NCBI GenBank assembly: GCA_964390565.1
Contig: CAYMII010000012.1
Span: 1 to 64,000 of the forward strand
DNA: 64,000 bases
Source of the DNA: UBA8529 sp964390565
GTDB taxonomy: Bacteria; Bacteroidota; Bacteroidia; Bacteroidales; Tenuifilaceae
Reading direction: 5' to 3'
The position numbers and the translations under genes were made by a program. Below the pieces are notes generated by a model. The model had not been told where the DNA came from and did no database searches. It saw only the letters and a list, made by a program, of their open reading frames with translations. The stretch's first letter is position 1. Every line of letters starts with the position of its first letter. This document shows, piece after piece, positions 52,381 to 61,423 of this stretch.

Positions 52381-53739
52381 TCAGTTATGTCCGTTTTCTT
52401 CTTCTGTTTCATCCTTGATGATTCCATTGTGTACTGCAGTTTCCCAAACTGGAATAACTGGGAATAGCTTTGCAAGAACAGTAACTATCATCAACACCAT
52501 TATTATAGGTGCAATTGATATTAGGATTTCAACAAGAGTAGGCGTGTAAACCATAAAGTTGTCAGGAACATGTTGCATTGGAAGGAATGGATGCTCCTGT
52601 GAAGGCACAACAATGATATATCTTTTTAACCACGAACCAACTAAAACGGCAACCCCAATTAATAGCATAGGTAATGGTTTGCGGAATCGTTTAAATAAAA
52701 GTAGGATAATTGGGATAATTAGTCCTAGCCCTTGAACTCCCCAAAATAGCAATGCATGCTCACCTGCAAATAGCTGATGAATGTGCAATGCATCGAACTT
52801 TTTCATTTTGTAACCCGGAACAAGAAACTCGTTGAGGTTGAAATAAAGGTAAACCAGCGAGACTAGGATGAGTAATTTAGCTACTTTATCGAAATGGAAA
52901 TCGGTGATGTGATTTTCAAGTTTGTAGTTTTTACGGAAGAAGTACATTGCAACTATCAAGCACGATAAGCCCGATACAAAGGCACCGCTAACAAAGTAGG
53001 GACCAAATATTGTTGAATCCCAACCTGGGCGAAGAGTAACAGCAAAAAGCCATGAAGTTACAGTATGAATTGATAGTGCAACAGGGATAATAAGAATCAA
53101 CATTATGATAGTAATTCTCTTAAGAATCTTAACCTCTGCGACAGTTCCTTTCCATCCAAGTGAAAGAATATCGTATGCTTTTTGAAGTAGCTTTGGTCGG
53201 CCTGCAAGATGATCTTTACCATAAGCTAAATCTGGAATCATAGTTATGTAAAGTAACAAAAGGCTGATTGCAAAGTAAGTTGTAACAACGGTTACATCCC
53301 AAAGAATTGGTGATTGAACTCTACCATGTAAAAAAACATAGGCTAATCGTTCGGGACGACCCATGTCCGAAACAATTACTAACCCTGCAACAGCAGCGAA
53401 TGCAACAGCAATTATTTCGGCAATTCGGGTTAACGGGGTTACCCATTTTTGTCCGGTAAGGCCAACAACACCGCTAATAAGCATCCCAACCAAACTTGTT
53501 GCTACAAAGAATACGAAGTTTGATATGTAGATACCCCAAGAAACATAATCGCGAATGCCTGCAACACCTAAGCCATCGCGTAATTGGATATAGTAAGCGT
53601 AAAGGCAAATAAGTAAGGCAATTGATAGGAATGCCATCCAAGCATGAAAGCCTTTGTTAAGGTTTACTGTTCTGAATAAATCAGCTATATGGTTCCCCAA
53701 GGTATTATCATTTTGGGTATTTGTTTTTGTTTCAGCCAT
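52381..53739 (-). CDS. NrfD/PsrC-family quinol-interacting membrane subunit
   Basis: This 452-residue protein has nine to ten hydrophobic helices. Landmarks are YVSWGIYISNFVFF at helix two, SDMGRPERLAYVFLHGR and a SIHTVTSWLFAVTLRPGWDS segment. These resemble the ActC subunit of alternative complex III and other NrfD-type quinone-binding subunits. It stands 3 bp after the Fe-S gene, the classic Fe-S/NrfD pair. By family it should oxidise menaquinol at the periplasmic face. No second NrfD (ActF) is present in the operon. Confidence 0.9.
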   Translation of the reverse strand: MAETKTNTQNDNTLGNHIADLFRTVNLNKGFHAWMAFLSIALLICLYAYYIQLRDGLGVAGIRDYVSWGIYISNFVFFVATSLVGMLISGVVGLTGQKWVTPLTRIAEIIAVAFAAVAGLVIVSDMGRPERLAYVFLHGRVQSPILWDVTVVTTYFAISLLLLYITMIPDLAYGKDHLAGRPKLLQKAYDILSLGWKGTVAEVKILKRITIIMLILIIPVALSIHTVTSWLFAVTLRPGWDSTIFGPYFVSGAFVSGLSCLIVAMYFFRKNYKLENHITDFHFDKVAKLLILVSLVYLYFNLNEFLVPGYKMKKFDALHIHQLFAGEHALLFWGVQGLGLIIPIILLLFKRFRKPLPMLLIGVAVLVGSWLKRYIIVVPSQEHPFLPMQHVPDNFMVYTPTLVEILISIAPIIMVLMIVTVLAKLFPVIPVWETAVHNGIIKDETEEENGHN

Positions 53740-53742
53740 ACT

Positions 53743-54678
53743 TTACGATTTATGTTCGTTCTGATTAGCGTTATCATCCTCAAATGGGAAAAGCCTGTTC
53801 TTTGGAGGAAGGTAGAATACTCTTGGTTTTGTACCCAATTCCTCCATTAGCTGGTAAGCTCCATTATCTCTTAAAAGTTGACTTAACCTTACGGTTTCTT
53901 TGGTTGTACCATTGGTAACGGCATCCTCATTCTCATCACCAAAGTAGTAAACTCCATTTGGGCATGCCGAAACGCAATATGGGAGTTGGTTTAATCGGAG
54001 TTTATCGGCACTAAAACAGCATTTGGTAATTGTCCCTTTTTTCTGGGGTACATTCAGCTCAATATCATAAACCAATTCTTTATCCTTCTCGGCATCTTTA
54101 GGTTCGAACCAGTTGAATGAACGAGCTGAGTATGGACAGGCTGCAATACAGAAACGGCAACCTATGCAGCGCTCATTATCAATTAGCACTATACCATCAT
54201 TTCTTTTGAATGTTGCATCAACAGGGCAAACTGACACGCAAGGCGGGTTGTCGCAATGTTGACAAGGTTTTGGTAAATGGTAATCTGGAGTTTTATCAGT
54301 ATCCTTCATCTGAAGGGTGTTGATATGATACTGATCGGGTCTTAAGTGATGTGCAGATTGACACGCATCAATGCATTTGCGAGCATTTCGGCATTTAGCC
54401 AAATCTACTACCATAACCCAACTTTTACCAGGTATTCCCAAACGGCCACGCTCTTGGTATTGGGTCAATCTATCAACATCAACATGCTTAATGGCAAGCG
54501 AATCAACCTCCACTAGTTTACCATCTGCCGTTAGAAGTTTGACATGTTGCCCTTTCTTTTTATCCTCAAAGTGCTTGGCTGCGTACAGCGAACCGCCTAA
54601 AGCAACACCACCAAGGCCAATTAAACCAATGTTTTTTACAAATTCTCTGCGCGATTTCTTTTTGGATTCGTCTTCCAT
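53743..54678 (-). CDS. Tat-exported four-cluster ferredoxin-like Fe-S subunit
   Basis: This 311-residue protein has a Tat signal with SRREFVKNIGLIGLGG (about 9-24) and four Cys motifs. Motif 1 is Cys96, Ala99 (normally Cys), Cys102, Cys106. Motif 2 is Cys139, 142, 147, 151. Motif 3 is Cys171, 174, 177, 181. Motif 4 is Cys220, Ser223 (normally Cys), Cys235, Cys239. Two clusters would thus have only three Cys each. It resembles DmsB, NrfC and the Fe-S domain of ActB. No Mo enzyme or large catalytic subunit is encoded nearby. It heads the operon. Confidence 0.9.
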   Translation of the reverse strand: MEDESKKKSRREFVKNIGLIGLGGVALGGSLYAAKHFEDKKKGQHVKLLTADGKLVEVDSLAIKHVDVDRLTQYQERGRLGIPGKSWVMVVDLAKCRNARKCIDACQSAHHLRPDQYHINTLQMKDTDKTPDYHLPKPCQHCDNPPCVSVCPVDATFKRNDGIVLIDNERCIGCRFCIAACPYSARSFNWFEPKDAEKDKELVYDIELNVPQKKGTITKCCFSADKLRLNQLPYCVSACPNGVYYFGDENEDAVTNGTTKETVRLSQLLRDNGAYQLMEELGTKPRVFYLPPKNRLFPFEDDNANQNEHKS

Positions 54679-54718
54679 AGGTAAGCGAAAATTAAGGAAT
54701 AATGATTTGGTCTTTCCC

Positions 54719-54726
54719 CAAATGTA
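54719..54726 (-). promoter_or_regulatory. Candidate -7 box of the respiratory operon
   Basis: TACATTTG on the minus strand, 41 bp before the ATG of the Fe-S gene, matches TAnnTTTG. A GTTG at about 54747-54750, 20 bp upstream, is a near match to the -33 TTTG. It lies downstream of a terminator, as expected for an operon start. Confidence 0.5.
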
Positions 54727-54763
54727 TTGAAAATTGTAACATCAATCAACATAAAGAAAAGAA

Positions 54764-54799
54764 AAACCGCAAGGATTGATAATGATCATCTTGCGGTTT
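54764..54799 (-). terminator. Terminator after the DUF4870 gene
   Basis: AAACCGCAAG at 54764-54773 pairs with CTTGCGGTTT at 54790-54799, followed on the minus strand by TTTTCTTTTCTTT. It separates the DUF4870 gene from the respiratory operon. Confidence 0.8.
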
Positions 54800-54833
54800 G
54801 ACGAGAAAAGTCTTAAAGACTAAATCGTGATAT

Positions 54834-55190
54834 TTATTTTAATATCTCTAGAGTTAATGGGTATTTAAATCTTTCACCATTATTCGATTTTACGGCAGCA
54901 ACTATGGTTATTACAAGGTCAAGAACCCCTAGTGCTATCAATGCGAATAAACCAATTACAATAATTACAAGTATTCCAGAAAGAATCATCCAAATAGTCA
55001 TTGATATTTGAAAGTTCAAAGCCTCTTTCCCCTGGCGATCAACCTCTGGAAATTGGTCTTTCTTGATTAACCAAAAAACCAAAGGGCCAATTATGTGGCC
55101 AAATGGAATAATCAATCCTGATAACGCACTAAGATGACAAAGCATCGAAAACGTTTGCTCTTCGGAGTTGATGTAGTTTATTTCTTTCAT
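54834..55190 (-). CDS. DUF4870-family membrane protein
   Basis: I start at ATG 55190 (MKEINYINSEEQTFSML), as upstream residues are not family-like. The 118-residue protein has three to four hydrophobic helices and the motif EALNFQISMTIW, typical of DUF4870/Tic20-like proteins. The function is unknown. It follows ettA by 54 bp, which suggests possible co-transcription, and ends at its own terminator. Confidence 0.82.
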   Translation of the reverse strand: MKEINYINSEEQTFSMLCHLSALSGLIIPFGHIIGPLVFWLIKKDQFPEVDRQGKEALNFQISMTIWMILSGILVIIVIGLFALIALGVLDLVITIVAAVKSNNGERFKYPLTLEILK

Positions 55191-55243
55191 AATTGTAATT
55201 ATTTGGTTTTTAAACTTGCCACTTGCCACTTGTCACTTTATTA

Positions 55244-56917
55244 CTATTCCATCAACTTCCTATACTTAATTCTGTGTGGACCTTCATCTCCTATTCGCTT
55301 CTTGCGATTCTCCTCATAATCAGAGTATGAACCTTCAAAGAATACAATTTGTGAATTGCCTTCAAATGCTAAAATATGGGTTGCTACGCGGTCTAAGAAC
55401 CAACGGTCGTGTGAGATGATTACTGCGCAACCAGCAAAATTCTCGATACCCTCTTCAAGCGCGCGAAGCGTATTTACGTCGATATCGTTGGTAGGCTCAT
55501 CGAGAAGGATAACGTTACCCTCTTCTTTTAGCGCTAAAGCAAGGTGAAGCCTGTTACGCTCACCGCCCGAAAGAATGTTGCACTTTTTCTCTTGATCTGC
55601 GCCTGAGAAGTTAAAGCGAGCAACGTAGGCTCTTGCGTTAACCTGTTTCCCACCAAGCATAATATTATCTGCTCCTCCTGATATTACTTCGAATACAGTT
55701 TTATCTGGCTCAATTGATTTATGCTGCTGGTCGACATATGCAAGTTTAACGGTTTCACCAACTTTGAATTCACCTTTGTCTGCCTTGTCAAGTTCCATGA
55801 TTAATCTAAATAGAGTAGTCTTACCTGCTCCGTTAGGCCCAATAACACCAACAATTCCGTTAGGAGGTAGGTTGAAGTCTAGGTTATCGAATAGTAACTT
55901 ATCTCCATACGCTTTTGAAACTCCTTTGGCTTCAATTACAATGTTTCCAAGGCGAGGGCCGTTGGGGATAAAAAGTTCAAGTTTATCTTCTTTCTGTTTA
56001 ACATCTTCGTTCAATAATCTATCGTAAGCCGATAGCCTTGCTTTTCCTTTTGCTTGGCGTGCTTTAGGAGACATCCTAATCCACTCTAACTCGCGTTCAA
56101 GCGTTTTCTTACGCTTACTCTCTTGCTTCTCCTCTTGCGCCATGCGCTTGGTTTTCTGGTCGAGCCATGAAGAGTAGTTGCCTTTCCATGGAATACCCTC
56201 ACCACGGTCGAGTTCAAGAATCCAGCCAGCAACGTTATCTAAGAAATAGCGGTCGTGGGTGATTGCAATAACTGTACCTTTATATTGTTGCAAGTGCATC
56301 TCTAACCATTGAACCGATTCAGCATCGAGGTGGTTGGTTGGCTCATCGAGTAGAAGGATTTCTGGTTCGCGAAGAAGCAAGCGGCACAAGGCAACACGCC
56401 TGCGCTCACCGCCAGATAGGACAGCAACCGAAGCTTCTGGCTCAGGGCAACGAAGCGCATCCATTGCGCGTTCAAGTTTAGAGTCGAGGTTCCAGCCATC
56501 AACGTGGTCAATCTTTTCAGTAAGTTCTCCTTGGCGTTCGATGAGCTTGTTCATTTGCTCATCATCCATTGGTTCGGCAAACTTTGCATTGATATCTTCG
56601 TACTCTCTTAATAAATCTACAACCTCTTGAACTCCCTCCTGAACAATTTCTTTTACAGTTTTAGTCTCATCGAGTTGAGGATCTTGTTCAAGGTAACCAA
56701 CTCGGTAGCCAGGCGAGAAAACCACTTCGCCTTGGAACGATTTCTCGATACCAGCAATGATTTTAAGTAATGTTGACTTACCAGAACCGTTTAAACCGAT
56801 AATCCCAATCTTTGCTCCATAAAAGAAAGAAAGGTAGATGTTGTTTAGTACTTTTTTGTGAGGTGGAAAGGTTTTGCTAACCCCAACCATCGAAAAAATA
56901 ATCTTTTCGTCAGCCAT
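55244..56917 (-). CDS. ettA: ABC-F translation factor EttA
   Basis: This 557-residue cytosolic protein has two ATP-binding cassettes and no membrane part. Walker A motifs are GLNGSGKST and GPNGAGKTT; signature motifs are LSGGERRR and LSGGERNR; both are followed by LLLDEPTNHLDAES and ILLDEPTNDIDVNT. The inter-domain linker (about 245-320) is rich in Lys/Arg, as expected for the P-site tRNA-interaction motif. EttA-type proteins bind the ribosomal E-site and tune the first peptide bond to the energy state. Length equals the EttA family. Confidence 0.95.
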   Translation of the reverse strand: MADEKIIFSMVGVSKTFPPHKKVLNNIYLSFFYGAKIGIIGLNGSGKSTLLKIIAGIEKSFQGEVVFSPGYRVGYLEQDPQLDETKTVKEIVQEGVQEVVDLLREYEDINAKFAEPMDDEQMNKLIERQGELTEKIDHVDGWNLDSKLERAMDALRCPEPEASVAVLSGGERRRVALCRLLLREPEILLLDEPTNHLDAESVQWLEMHLQQYKGTVIAITHDRYFLDNVAGWILELDRGEGIPWKGNYSSWLDQKTKRMAQEEKQESKRKKTLERELEWIRMSPKARQAKGKARLSAYDRLLNEDVKQKEDKLELFIPNGPRLGNIVIEAKGVSKAYGDKLLFDNLDFNLPPNGIVGVIGPNGAGKTTLFRLIMELDKADKGEFKVGETVKLAYVDQQHKSIEPDKTVFEVISGGADNIMLGGKQVNARAYVARFNFSGADQEKKCNILSGGERNRLHLALALKEEGNVILLDEPTNDIDVNTLRALEEGIENFAGCAVIISHDRWFLDRVATHILAFEGNSQIVFFEGSYSDYEENRKKRIGDEGPHRIKYRKLME

Positions 56918-56959
56918 AATATGTGTTTGTCTTCAAATTTGAGCTATGTAATAAAAAAA

Positions 56960-56987
56960 CCGCTGTCAGAAATTTTACTGACAGCGG
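56960..56987 (-). terminator. Terminator after the hypothetical gene at 57012
   Basis: A perfect 10-bp stem (CCGCTGTCAG at 56960-56969 with CTGACAGCGG at 56978-56987) with an 8-nt loop is followed on the minus strand by a T7 run (TTTTTTTAT). Confidence 0.9.
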
Positions 56988-57011
56988 CAAAGTTACAAAT
57001 AGTTGCGATAA

Positions 57012-57857
57012 TTATTTTCGTCCTACCTTCTTAAAATCTGATCCAAGGAATCCGTCGCCATCAGATTTAGCATCGTGAAAATCAAAATAGTACATTTGAT
57101 CATCGCTTGCTCCAAGTAAAATTTTGTAGCAACGTGCCTGAAGTCTGGTTCCCGAAGGTCCAACTTTGTGAAGGTAGATAACGTTAGGATTTTTTTCAGC
57201 AATTGCTTTTTCAATGTTATCGGCAGTAACAACCTTTAAGGTGTAAGCATAGTTTTTTCGTATCTTAGTTAATTCTCTTGTTTCTTTTTCAAGATCGTCT
57301 TCAATTACCCAAAGTTCCTTGTTTTTAACATCTTTGGTGTTTTTGTTGTAGTAATCAAAGATGTTTTTCTTGATTAATGCTGGGTTCAGATCGATTAGTT
57401 TAACATGCGCTTGCATGAAACGGATTAACCCCTCAATTTTATAAACATAAGAGTCTTCAGGTACATCTTTATAGCCTAAAGGGAGTGAACAAATATCAGG
57501 CATATCAGTGATTTTTTTAACTGCAGCACCCATGGAAAGGCTCATGAAATTGTAAACGGCAGGCATTTTATCGCTATCAAACTTCATCTGAATAAGCACT
57601 AGAAATGATTTATCGATATCGTTACGAATTTTTTCAAACTCCTTGCTGGTGATAAATTTATAAGGAGTAATAGTCCATGATTTTTCAATTGCCTCTTGAA
57701 TTTTGAAGTTGTAGGCAGCCGTTGGATTATCCTCTAAAACAACATAAGTTGTTGATTTAAGGAATGCTTTAACATCTTCAATTCTTACCAAATTTCTTTC
57801 AGCATAGATTGATAGACTGAAGCAAATTAAAAGTGCTGAGATTATTACCTTTTTCAT
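57012..57857 (-). CDS. Hypothetical secreted protein
   Basis: I do not recognise this protein. The 281 residues start with a signal peptide (about 1-19, MKKVIISALLICFSLSIYA). The body is mixed alpha/beta, with an N-terminal VRIEDVKAFLKSTTYVVL, a long Lys/Glu-rich helical stretch (about 170-205) and a C-terminal MYYFDFHDAKSDGDGFLGS. No catalytic motif stands out. It is transcribed alone between ettA and an empty 290-bp region, with its own terminator. Confidence 0.75.
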   Translation of the reverse strand: MKKVIISALLICFSLSIYAERNLVRIEDVKAFLKSTTYVVLEDNPTAAYNFKIQEAIEKSWTITPYKFITSKEFEKIRNDIDKSFLVLIQMKFDSDKMPAVYNFMSLSMGAAVKKITDMPDICSLPLGYKDVPEDSYVYKIEGLIRFMQAHVKLIDLNPALIKKNIFDYYNKNTKDVKNKELWVIEDDLEKETRELTKIRKNYAYTLKVVTADNIEKAIAEKNPNVIYLHKVGPSGTRLQARCYKILLGASDDQMYYFDFHDAKSDGDGFLGSDFKKVGRK

Positions 57858-58061
57858 TTTTATTATGTTTTTATGTTAATCAATAATTAAACTCAAAAGT
57901 GTGAGAATGTTCTCTTTATAACGTTCTCAAAATGCATGCCTGATAAGTTATAAATAAGCAACTAATTTATTCTTTTTTTGTTCATCAAAGCAAAATTTTA
58001 ACAAGTTTCTATTTCATATTTTGTTCGCATACTATTTAAAGTGTTTATTTGTTTTTTTGTT

Positions 58062-58069
58062 TATTTTTG
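58062..58069 (+). promoter_or_regulatory. Candidate -7 box for the OlsF-like gene
   Basis: TATTTTTG matches TAnnTTTG, about 85 bp before the ATG. The rest of the 57858-58153 gap is AT-rich and shows no other feature. Confidence 0.35.
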
Positions 58070-58153
58070 CGAGGCTGCATTGTTTCTTGTGGTGGATGTT
58101 GTGCAGTTTGTTAATTATGAGATAGATATGCTTTAATTTTACTCCTATTGAAC

Positions 58154-59968
58154 ATGGATGTATTTGATAAAGAAGAGGTTAAAAAGGTGACCAACATAAA
58201 AGTTGGAGGCGATGGGATTGCTAAACTTCTCATGTTTCTTTTGAAGCTGAACAAGTTTAATAAATTATACCGTTCAGTGTCAGACAAAAAAGGGGTGGAG
58301 TTTATCGATGCTGCTCTAGAAAACTTAGAGATTAAATACGAGATTAATCCAGAAGAATTAAAGCGTTTGCCCAAGAAAGGCCCGTTTATTACCGTTTCTA
58401 ATCATCCGTATGGCGGAATTGATGGTATGTTAGCAATAAAACTGGTTGCCGAAAGTAGACCCGATTATAAAACGCTTGGTAATTTTCTGATTCAAAAAAT
58501 ACCTCAACTCAATGAGTTTCTTATCCCAGTTGATCCATTTGAAGGAACAAAGGCTAATAATGTTGTTGGAATTAAGGCCGCTTTAAACCATTTAACCGAA
58601 GGTGGTTGTTTAGGAATTTTCCCTGCAGGTGAGGTTTCTACCTATCACGATGAAGAGGGTGCCGTTGATCGACAGTGGCAAAGTTCAATGATTAAATTCA
58701 TTCGTAAAGCGGAGGTACCTGTTGTTCCAATCTATTTTAAAGGGACGAATAGCCGATTATTCCATCTTTTAGGCCTTATTCATCCATTGCTTCGTACAGC
58801 AAAGCTCCCTTCGGAAATGCTGAATAAGAAGAATAAGGTAATCAAAATAAGAATTGGAATGCCCATCTCTGTTGAAGAACAGAAGGAACACTCAGATATC
58901 GAACGGTTTGGTCGTTTCCTAAGATTGAAAACATATGCGCTTGGCTCAACCATAGACATAAAAAAATATTTTAACTATTCACTAAAACCTGCAGCTAAGG
59001 TTGAGGAAATTACACCTGCTATTCCACAAGAGACTATCGATTGTGAGGTGAATAAGTTAATGGAGAACTACTTGCTTTTCAAAAGCAAGAATTTTAGCGT
59101 GATTTGTGCTCCTTCGGTTGAGATGCCAAATGTCATGTCTGAAATAGGCCGTTTAAGGGAGATTACATTTAGAGAGGTTGGTGAGGGCACTAACAGATCA
59201 ATTGATATCGATGAGTACGACCTGTACTACTGGCAACTATTCATTTGGGATGAGGATGAGAAGAAAATTGTAGGTGCATATCGTGCTGGGAAAGGGACCG
59301 AAATTGTTGACAGGTATGGTATAAAAGGATTTTATATCAATAGCCTATTCAATATTGATAAAAAATTTACCCCTTATTTAAAGGAGAGCATCGAACTTGG
59401 CCGTTCTTTCATCGTTAAGGATTACCAGCGTAAGCCGTTACCTCTTTTCTTACTTTGGAAGGGTATTCTTTATTTCTTAATTAAGAATCCTGAGTATCGA
59501 TACCTCATTGGTCCGGTTAGTATATCAAATCGATTCTCAAGCTATTCAAAGGAACTTATTATTTCCTTTATGGAGTCGAACTATTACGATCATGAGTTGG
59601 CGAAGAATATTAAGCCAAAGAACATGTTCCGTATTAAGTTGAGCAAGGAGAACTACGATTTAATTTTTAATAATAGCAACGATTTGGGCCGACTCGATAA
59701 TATCATTAAGGATATCGAACCCGAAGATTATAGGATGCCTGTACTTCTTAAGAAGTATGTGAAGTTGAATGGTAAAATAATTTGCTTCAACGTCGATCCA
59801 AAGTTTAACGATGCTCTTGATGGGTTACTAATACTTGACTTATTCCAAGTTCCAATCGATACTATTACATCACTTTCAAAGGAGATTAACGATAAGTCGT
59901 TACTCGATAGGTTTAATATGTCCGACTATACTTTTGAAGAAGAGGGTTCGGACAAGAATCAAGATTAG
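58154..59968 (+). CDS. OlsF-like bifunctional ornithine-lipid acyltransferase
   Basis: I start at ATG 58154 (MDVFDKEEVKK) because a frame starting six bases earlier uses TTG. The 604-residue protein fuses two acyltransferases. The N-terminal PlsC-like domain (about 60-270) has VSNHPYGGIDG and GIFPAGEVSTYH. The C-terminal GNAT-like domain (about 320-520) has REITFREVGEGTN, RAGKGTEIVDRYG and ELGRSFIVKDYQRK, as in OlsB. OlsF enzymes with this order make ornithine lipids in some Bacteroidota and Serratia. Length and order fit well; the product is inferred. It is a single gene. Confidence 0.8.
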   Translation: MDVFDKEEVKKVTNIKVGGDGIAKLLMFLLKLNKFNKLYRSVSDKKGVEFIDAALENLEIKYEINPEELKRLPKKGPFITVSNHPYGGIDGMLAIKLVAESRPDYKTLGNFLIQKIPQLNEFLIPVDPFEGTKANNVVGIKAALNHLTEGGCLGIFPAGEVSTYHDEEGAVDRQWQSSMIKFIRKAEVPVVPIYFKGTNSRLFHLLGLIHPLLRTAKLPSEMLNKKNKVIKIRIGMPISVEEQKEHSDIERFGRFLRLKTYALGSTIDIKKYFNYSLKPAAKVEEITPAIPQETIDCEVNKLMENYLLFKSKNFSVICAPSVEMPNVMSEIGRLREITFREVGEGTNRSIDIDEYDLYYWQLFIWDEDEKKIVGAYRAGKGTEIVDRYGIKGFYINSLFNIDKKFTPYLKESIELGRSFIVKDYQRKPLPLFLLWKGILYFLIKNPEYRYLIGPVSISNRFSSYSKELIISFMESNYYDHELAKNIKPKNMFRIKLSKENYDLIFNNSNDLGRLDNIIKDIEPEDYRMPVLLKKYVKLNGKIICFNVDPKFNDALDGLLILDLFQVPIDTITSLSKEINDKSLLDRFNMSDYTFEEEGSDKNQD

Positions 59969-59992
59969 GAAGTGATTTAATTACTTTGATAT

Positions 59993-60027
59993 AATATGCT
60001 CTGAGTGTAAATCGCTCAGAGCATATT
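59993..60027 (+). terminator. Terminator-like hairpin after the OlsF-like gene
   Basis: A perfect 13-bp stem (AATATGCTCTGAG at 59993-60005 with CTCAGAGCATATT at 60015-60027) lies 25 bp after the stop. The downstream T-tract is weak (GCTTTTAAG), so efficiency is uncertain. Confidence 0.65.
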
Positions 60028-60107
60028 GCTTTTAAGCGGGTTAAACTTTTTTTATTATCGCTTGTCATAGGAAGAGTGTAACCGAAAACCCAATTGAATA
60101 ATTTACC

Positions 60108-61349
60108 ATGAAGAAACTTTTACTTTTCTCAACACTGCTTTGTCTTGGCGTGTTAATCTCATGTAAAACAGGCAACAAGAAGTTAACCGATGCTGAATTG
60201 GCTGATCATGCTGCAAAACTTCATTCCGAAATGATTAGTATCGATACCCATAATGATACACCCATGCGATTCCTGCGTTCAGGATTCGATTTTAGCGGAG
60301 TAAATAATAAGGCTCGGAACAGTTCAGTCGATCTTCTTAAAATGAAAAACGGTGGACTTGATGGCGCTTTTTTTGCTGCATTTATTGGGCAGGGAGAGTG
60401 TTCTCCCGAAAAATATGAGAAAGCAAACACGCATGTGCTCGATATATTGGATGCTATTCATAAGCAGGTTTCGAAACATGAAAAGATTGCTGGGATTGCA
60501 ACATCTCCTGATGATATTTACCGATTAAAGAAGGAAGATAAAAGAGCTGTTTATATTGGTGTTGAGAATGGATATCCAATAGGGACCGACATTTCGCTTC
60601 TTAAAAAATATTATGATTTAGATGCGAGATATGTAACGCTTTGCCATACAAGCAATAACCAGATTTGCACATCATCAACAAGTAAAGATACATTGAATAA
60701 ATCGGGTCTTTCGGAGTTTGGCGTTGAGGTTGTTAATGAGATGAATCGTTTAGGGATGATCATTGATATCTCTCACGCATCAGATACTTCTTTTTATCAA
60801 ACTTTAAGCCTGTCGAAAGTTCCTGTAATTGCTTCGCACAGCTGCGCAAGGGCAATTTGTAATAACCCTCGTAATTTAAGCGATGACATGCTTGTGGCTC
60901 TAGCAAAAAATGGAGGTGTAATTCAAATGTGTATTCTTAGTGATTATGTCAAGGTTGTTGAGAAAAACCCTAAGCGCGATAGCGCAAGAACTGCGTTGAG
61001 AATAAAGTATAATAATTTTCAAAACCTTACTCCTGAACAGGATAGTTTAGCAACAATCGACTGGTACCAAATTGATGAAAAGTTTCCTCAGAAAAAGGCA
61101 ACCGTTTCGGATGTTGTCGATCATATCGATCATATCGTAAAGGTTATTGGCATTGATTATGTGGGTATTGGGACTGATTTTGATGGCGGCGGCGGCGTTG
61201 ATGGCTGCAAAGACGCTTCGCAGATGATGAATATTACAATCGAACTCCTTCGCCGTGGGTATTCCGATAGCGATATCAAAAAAATTTGGGGTGAGAATTT
61301 TATTCGGGTATTCCGACAAATTCAAGCGTATGCTCAAAATGTAAATTAA
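60108..61349 (+). CDS. Membrane dipeptidase (M19 family) lipoprotein
   Basis: This 413-residue protein has a lipobox (CLGVLISCKTGN, Cys at about residue 20) and an M19 renal-dipeptidase domain. Metal-ligand motifs in order are IDTHNDTP, GVENGYPIG, LCHTSNN, DISHASDTSFYQ and IASHSCARAI, then DYVGIGTDFDGGGGVDG. Such enzymes cleave dipeptides, including some with D-residues, in the periplasm. The pattern is complete, so activity is likely. Monocistronic between two hairpins. Confidence 0.92.
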   Translation: MKKLLLFSTLLCLGVLISCKTGNKKLTDAELADHAAKLHSEMISIDTHNDTPMRFLRSGFDFSGVNNKARNSSVDLLKMKNGGLDGAFFAAFIGQGECSPEKYEKANTHVLDILDAIHKQVSKHEKIAGIATSPDDIYRLKKEDKRAVYIGVENGYPIGTDISLLKKYYDLDARYVTLCHTSNNQICTSSTSKDTLNKSGLSEFGVEVVNEMNRLGMIIDISHASDTSFYQTLSLSKVPVIASHSCARAICNNPRNLSDDMLVALAKNGGVIQMCILSDYVKVVEKNPKRDSARTALRIKYNNFQNLTPEQDSLATIDWYQIDEKFPQKKATVSDVVDHIDHIVKVIGIDYVGIGTDFDGGGGVDGCKDASQMMNITIELLRRGYSDSDIKKIWGENFIRVFRQIQAYAQNVN

Positions 61350-61371
61350 GACTTCTAGATAATTATTAACG

Positions 61372-61408
61372 AACGGGGTAAATGGCTCAGGCTAGTTTAC
61401 CCCGTTTT
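61372..61408 (+). terminator. Terminator after the dipeptidase gene
   Basis: AACGGGGTAAA at 61372-61382 pairs perfectly with TTTACCCCGTT at 61396-61406; a TT follows. The loop is 13 nt. It lies 22 bp after the stop. Confidence 0.75.
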
Positions 61409-61423
61409 ACAATATATTAATTG

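Noticed and set aside
61119..61142. Short tandem repeat GATCATATC in the dipeptidase gene
   Set aside because: It encodes DHIDHI in frame and has only two units; no sign of a phase-variable tract.
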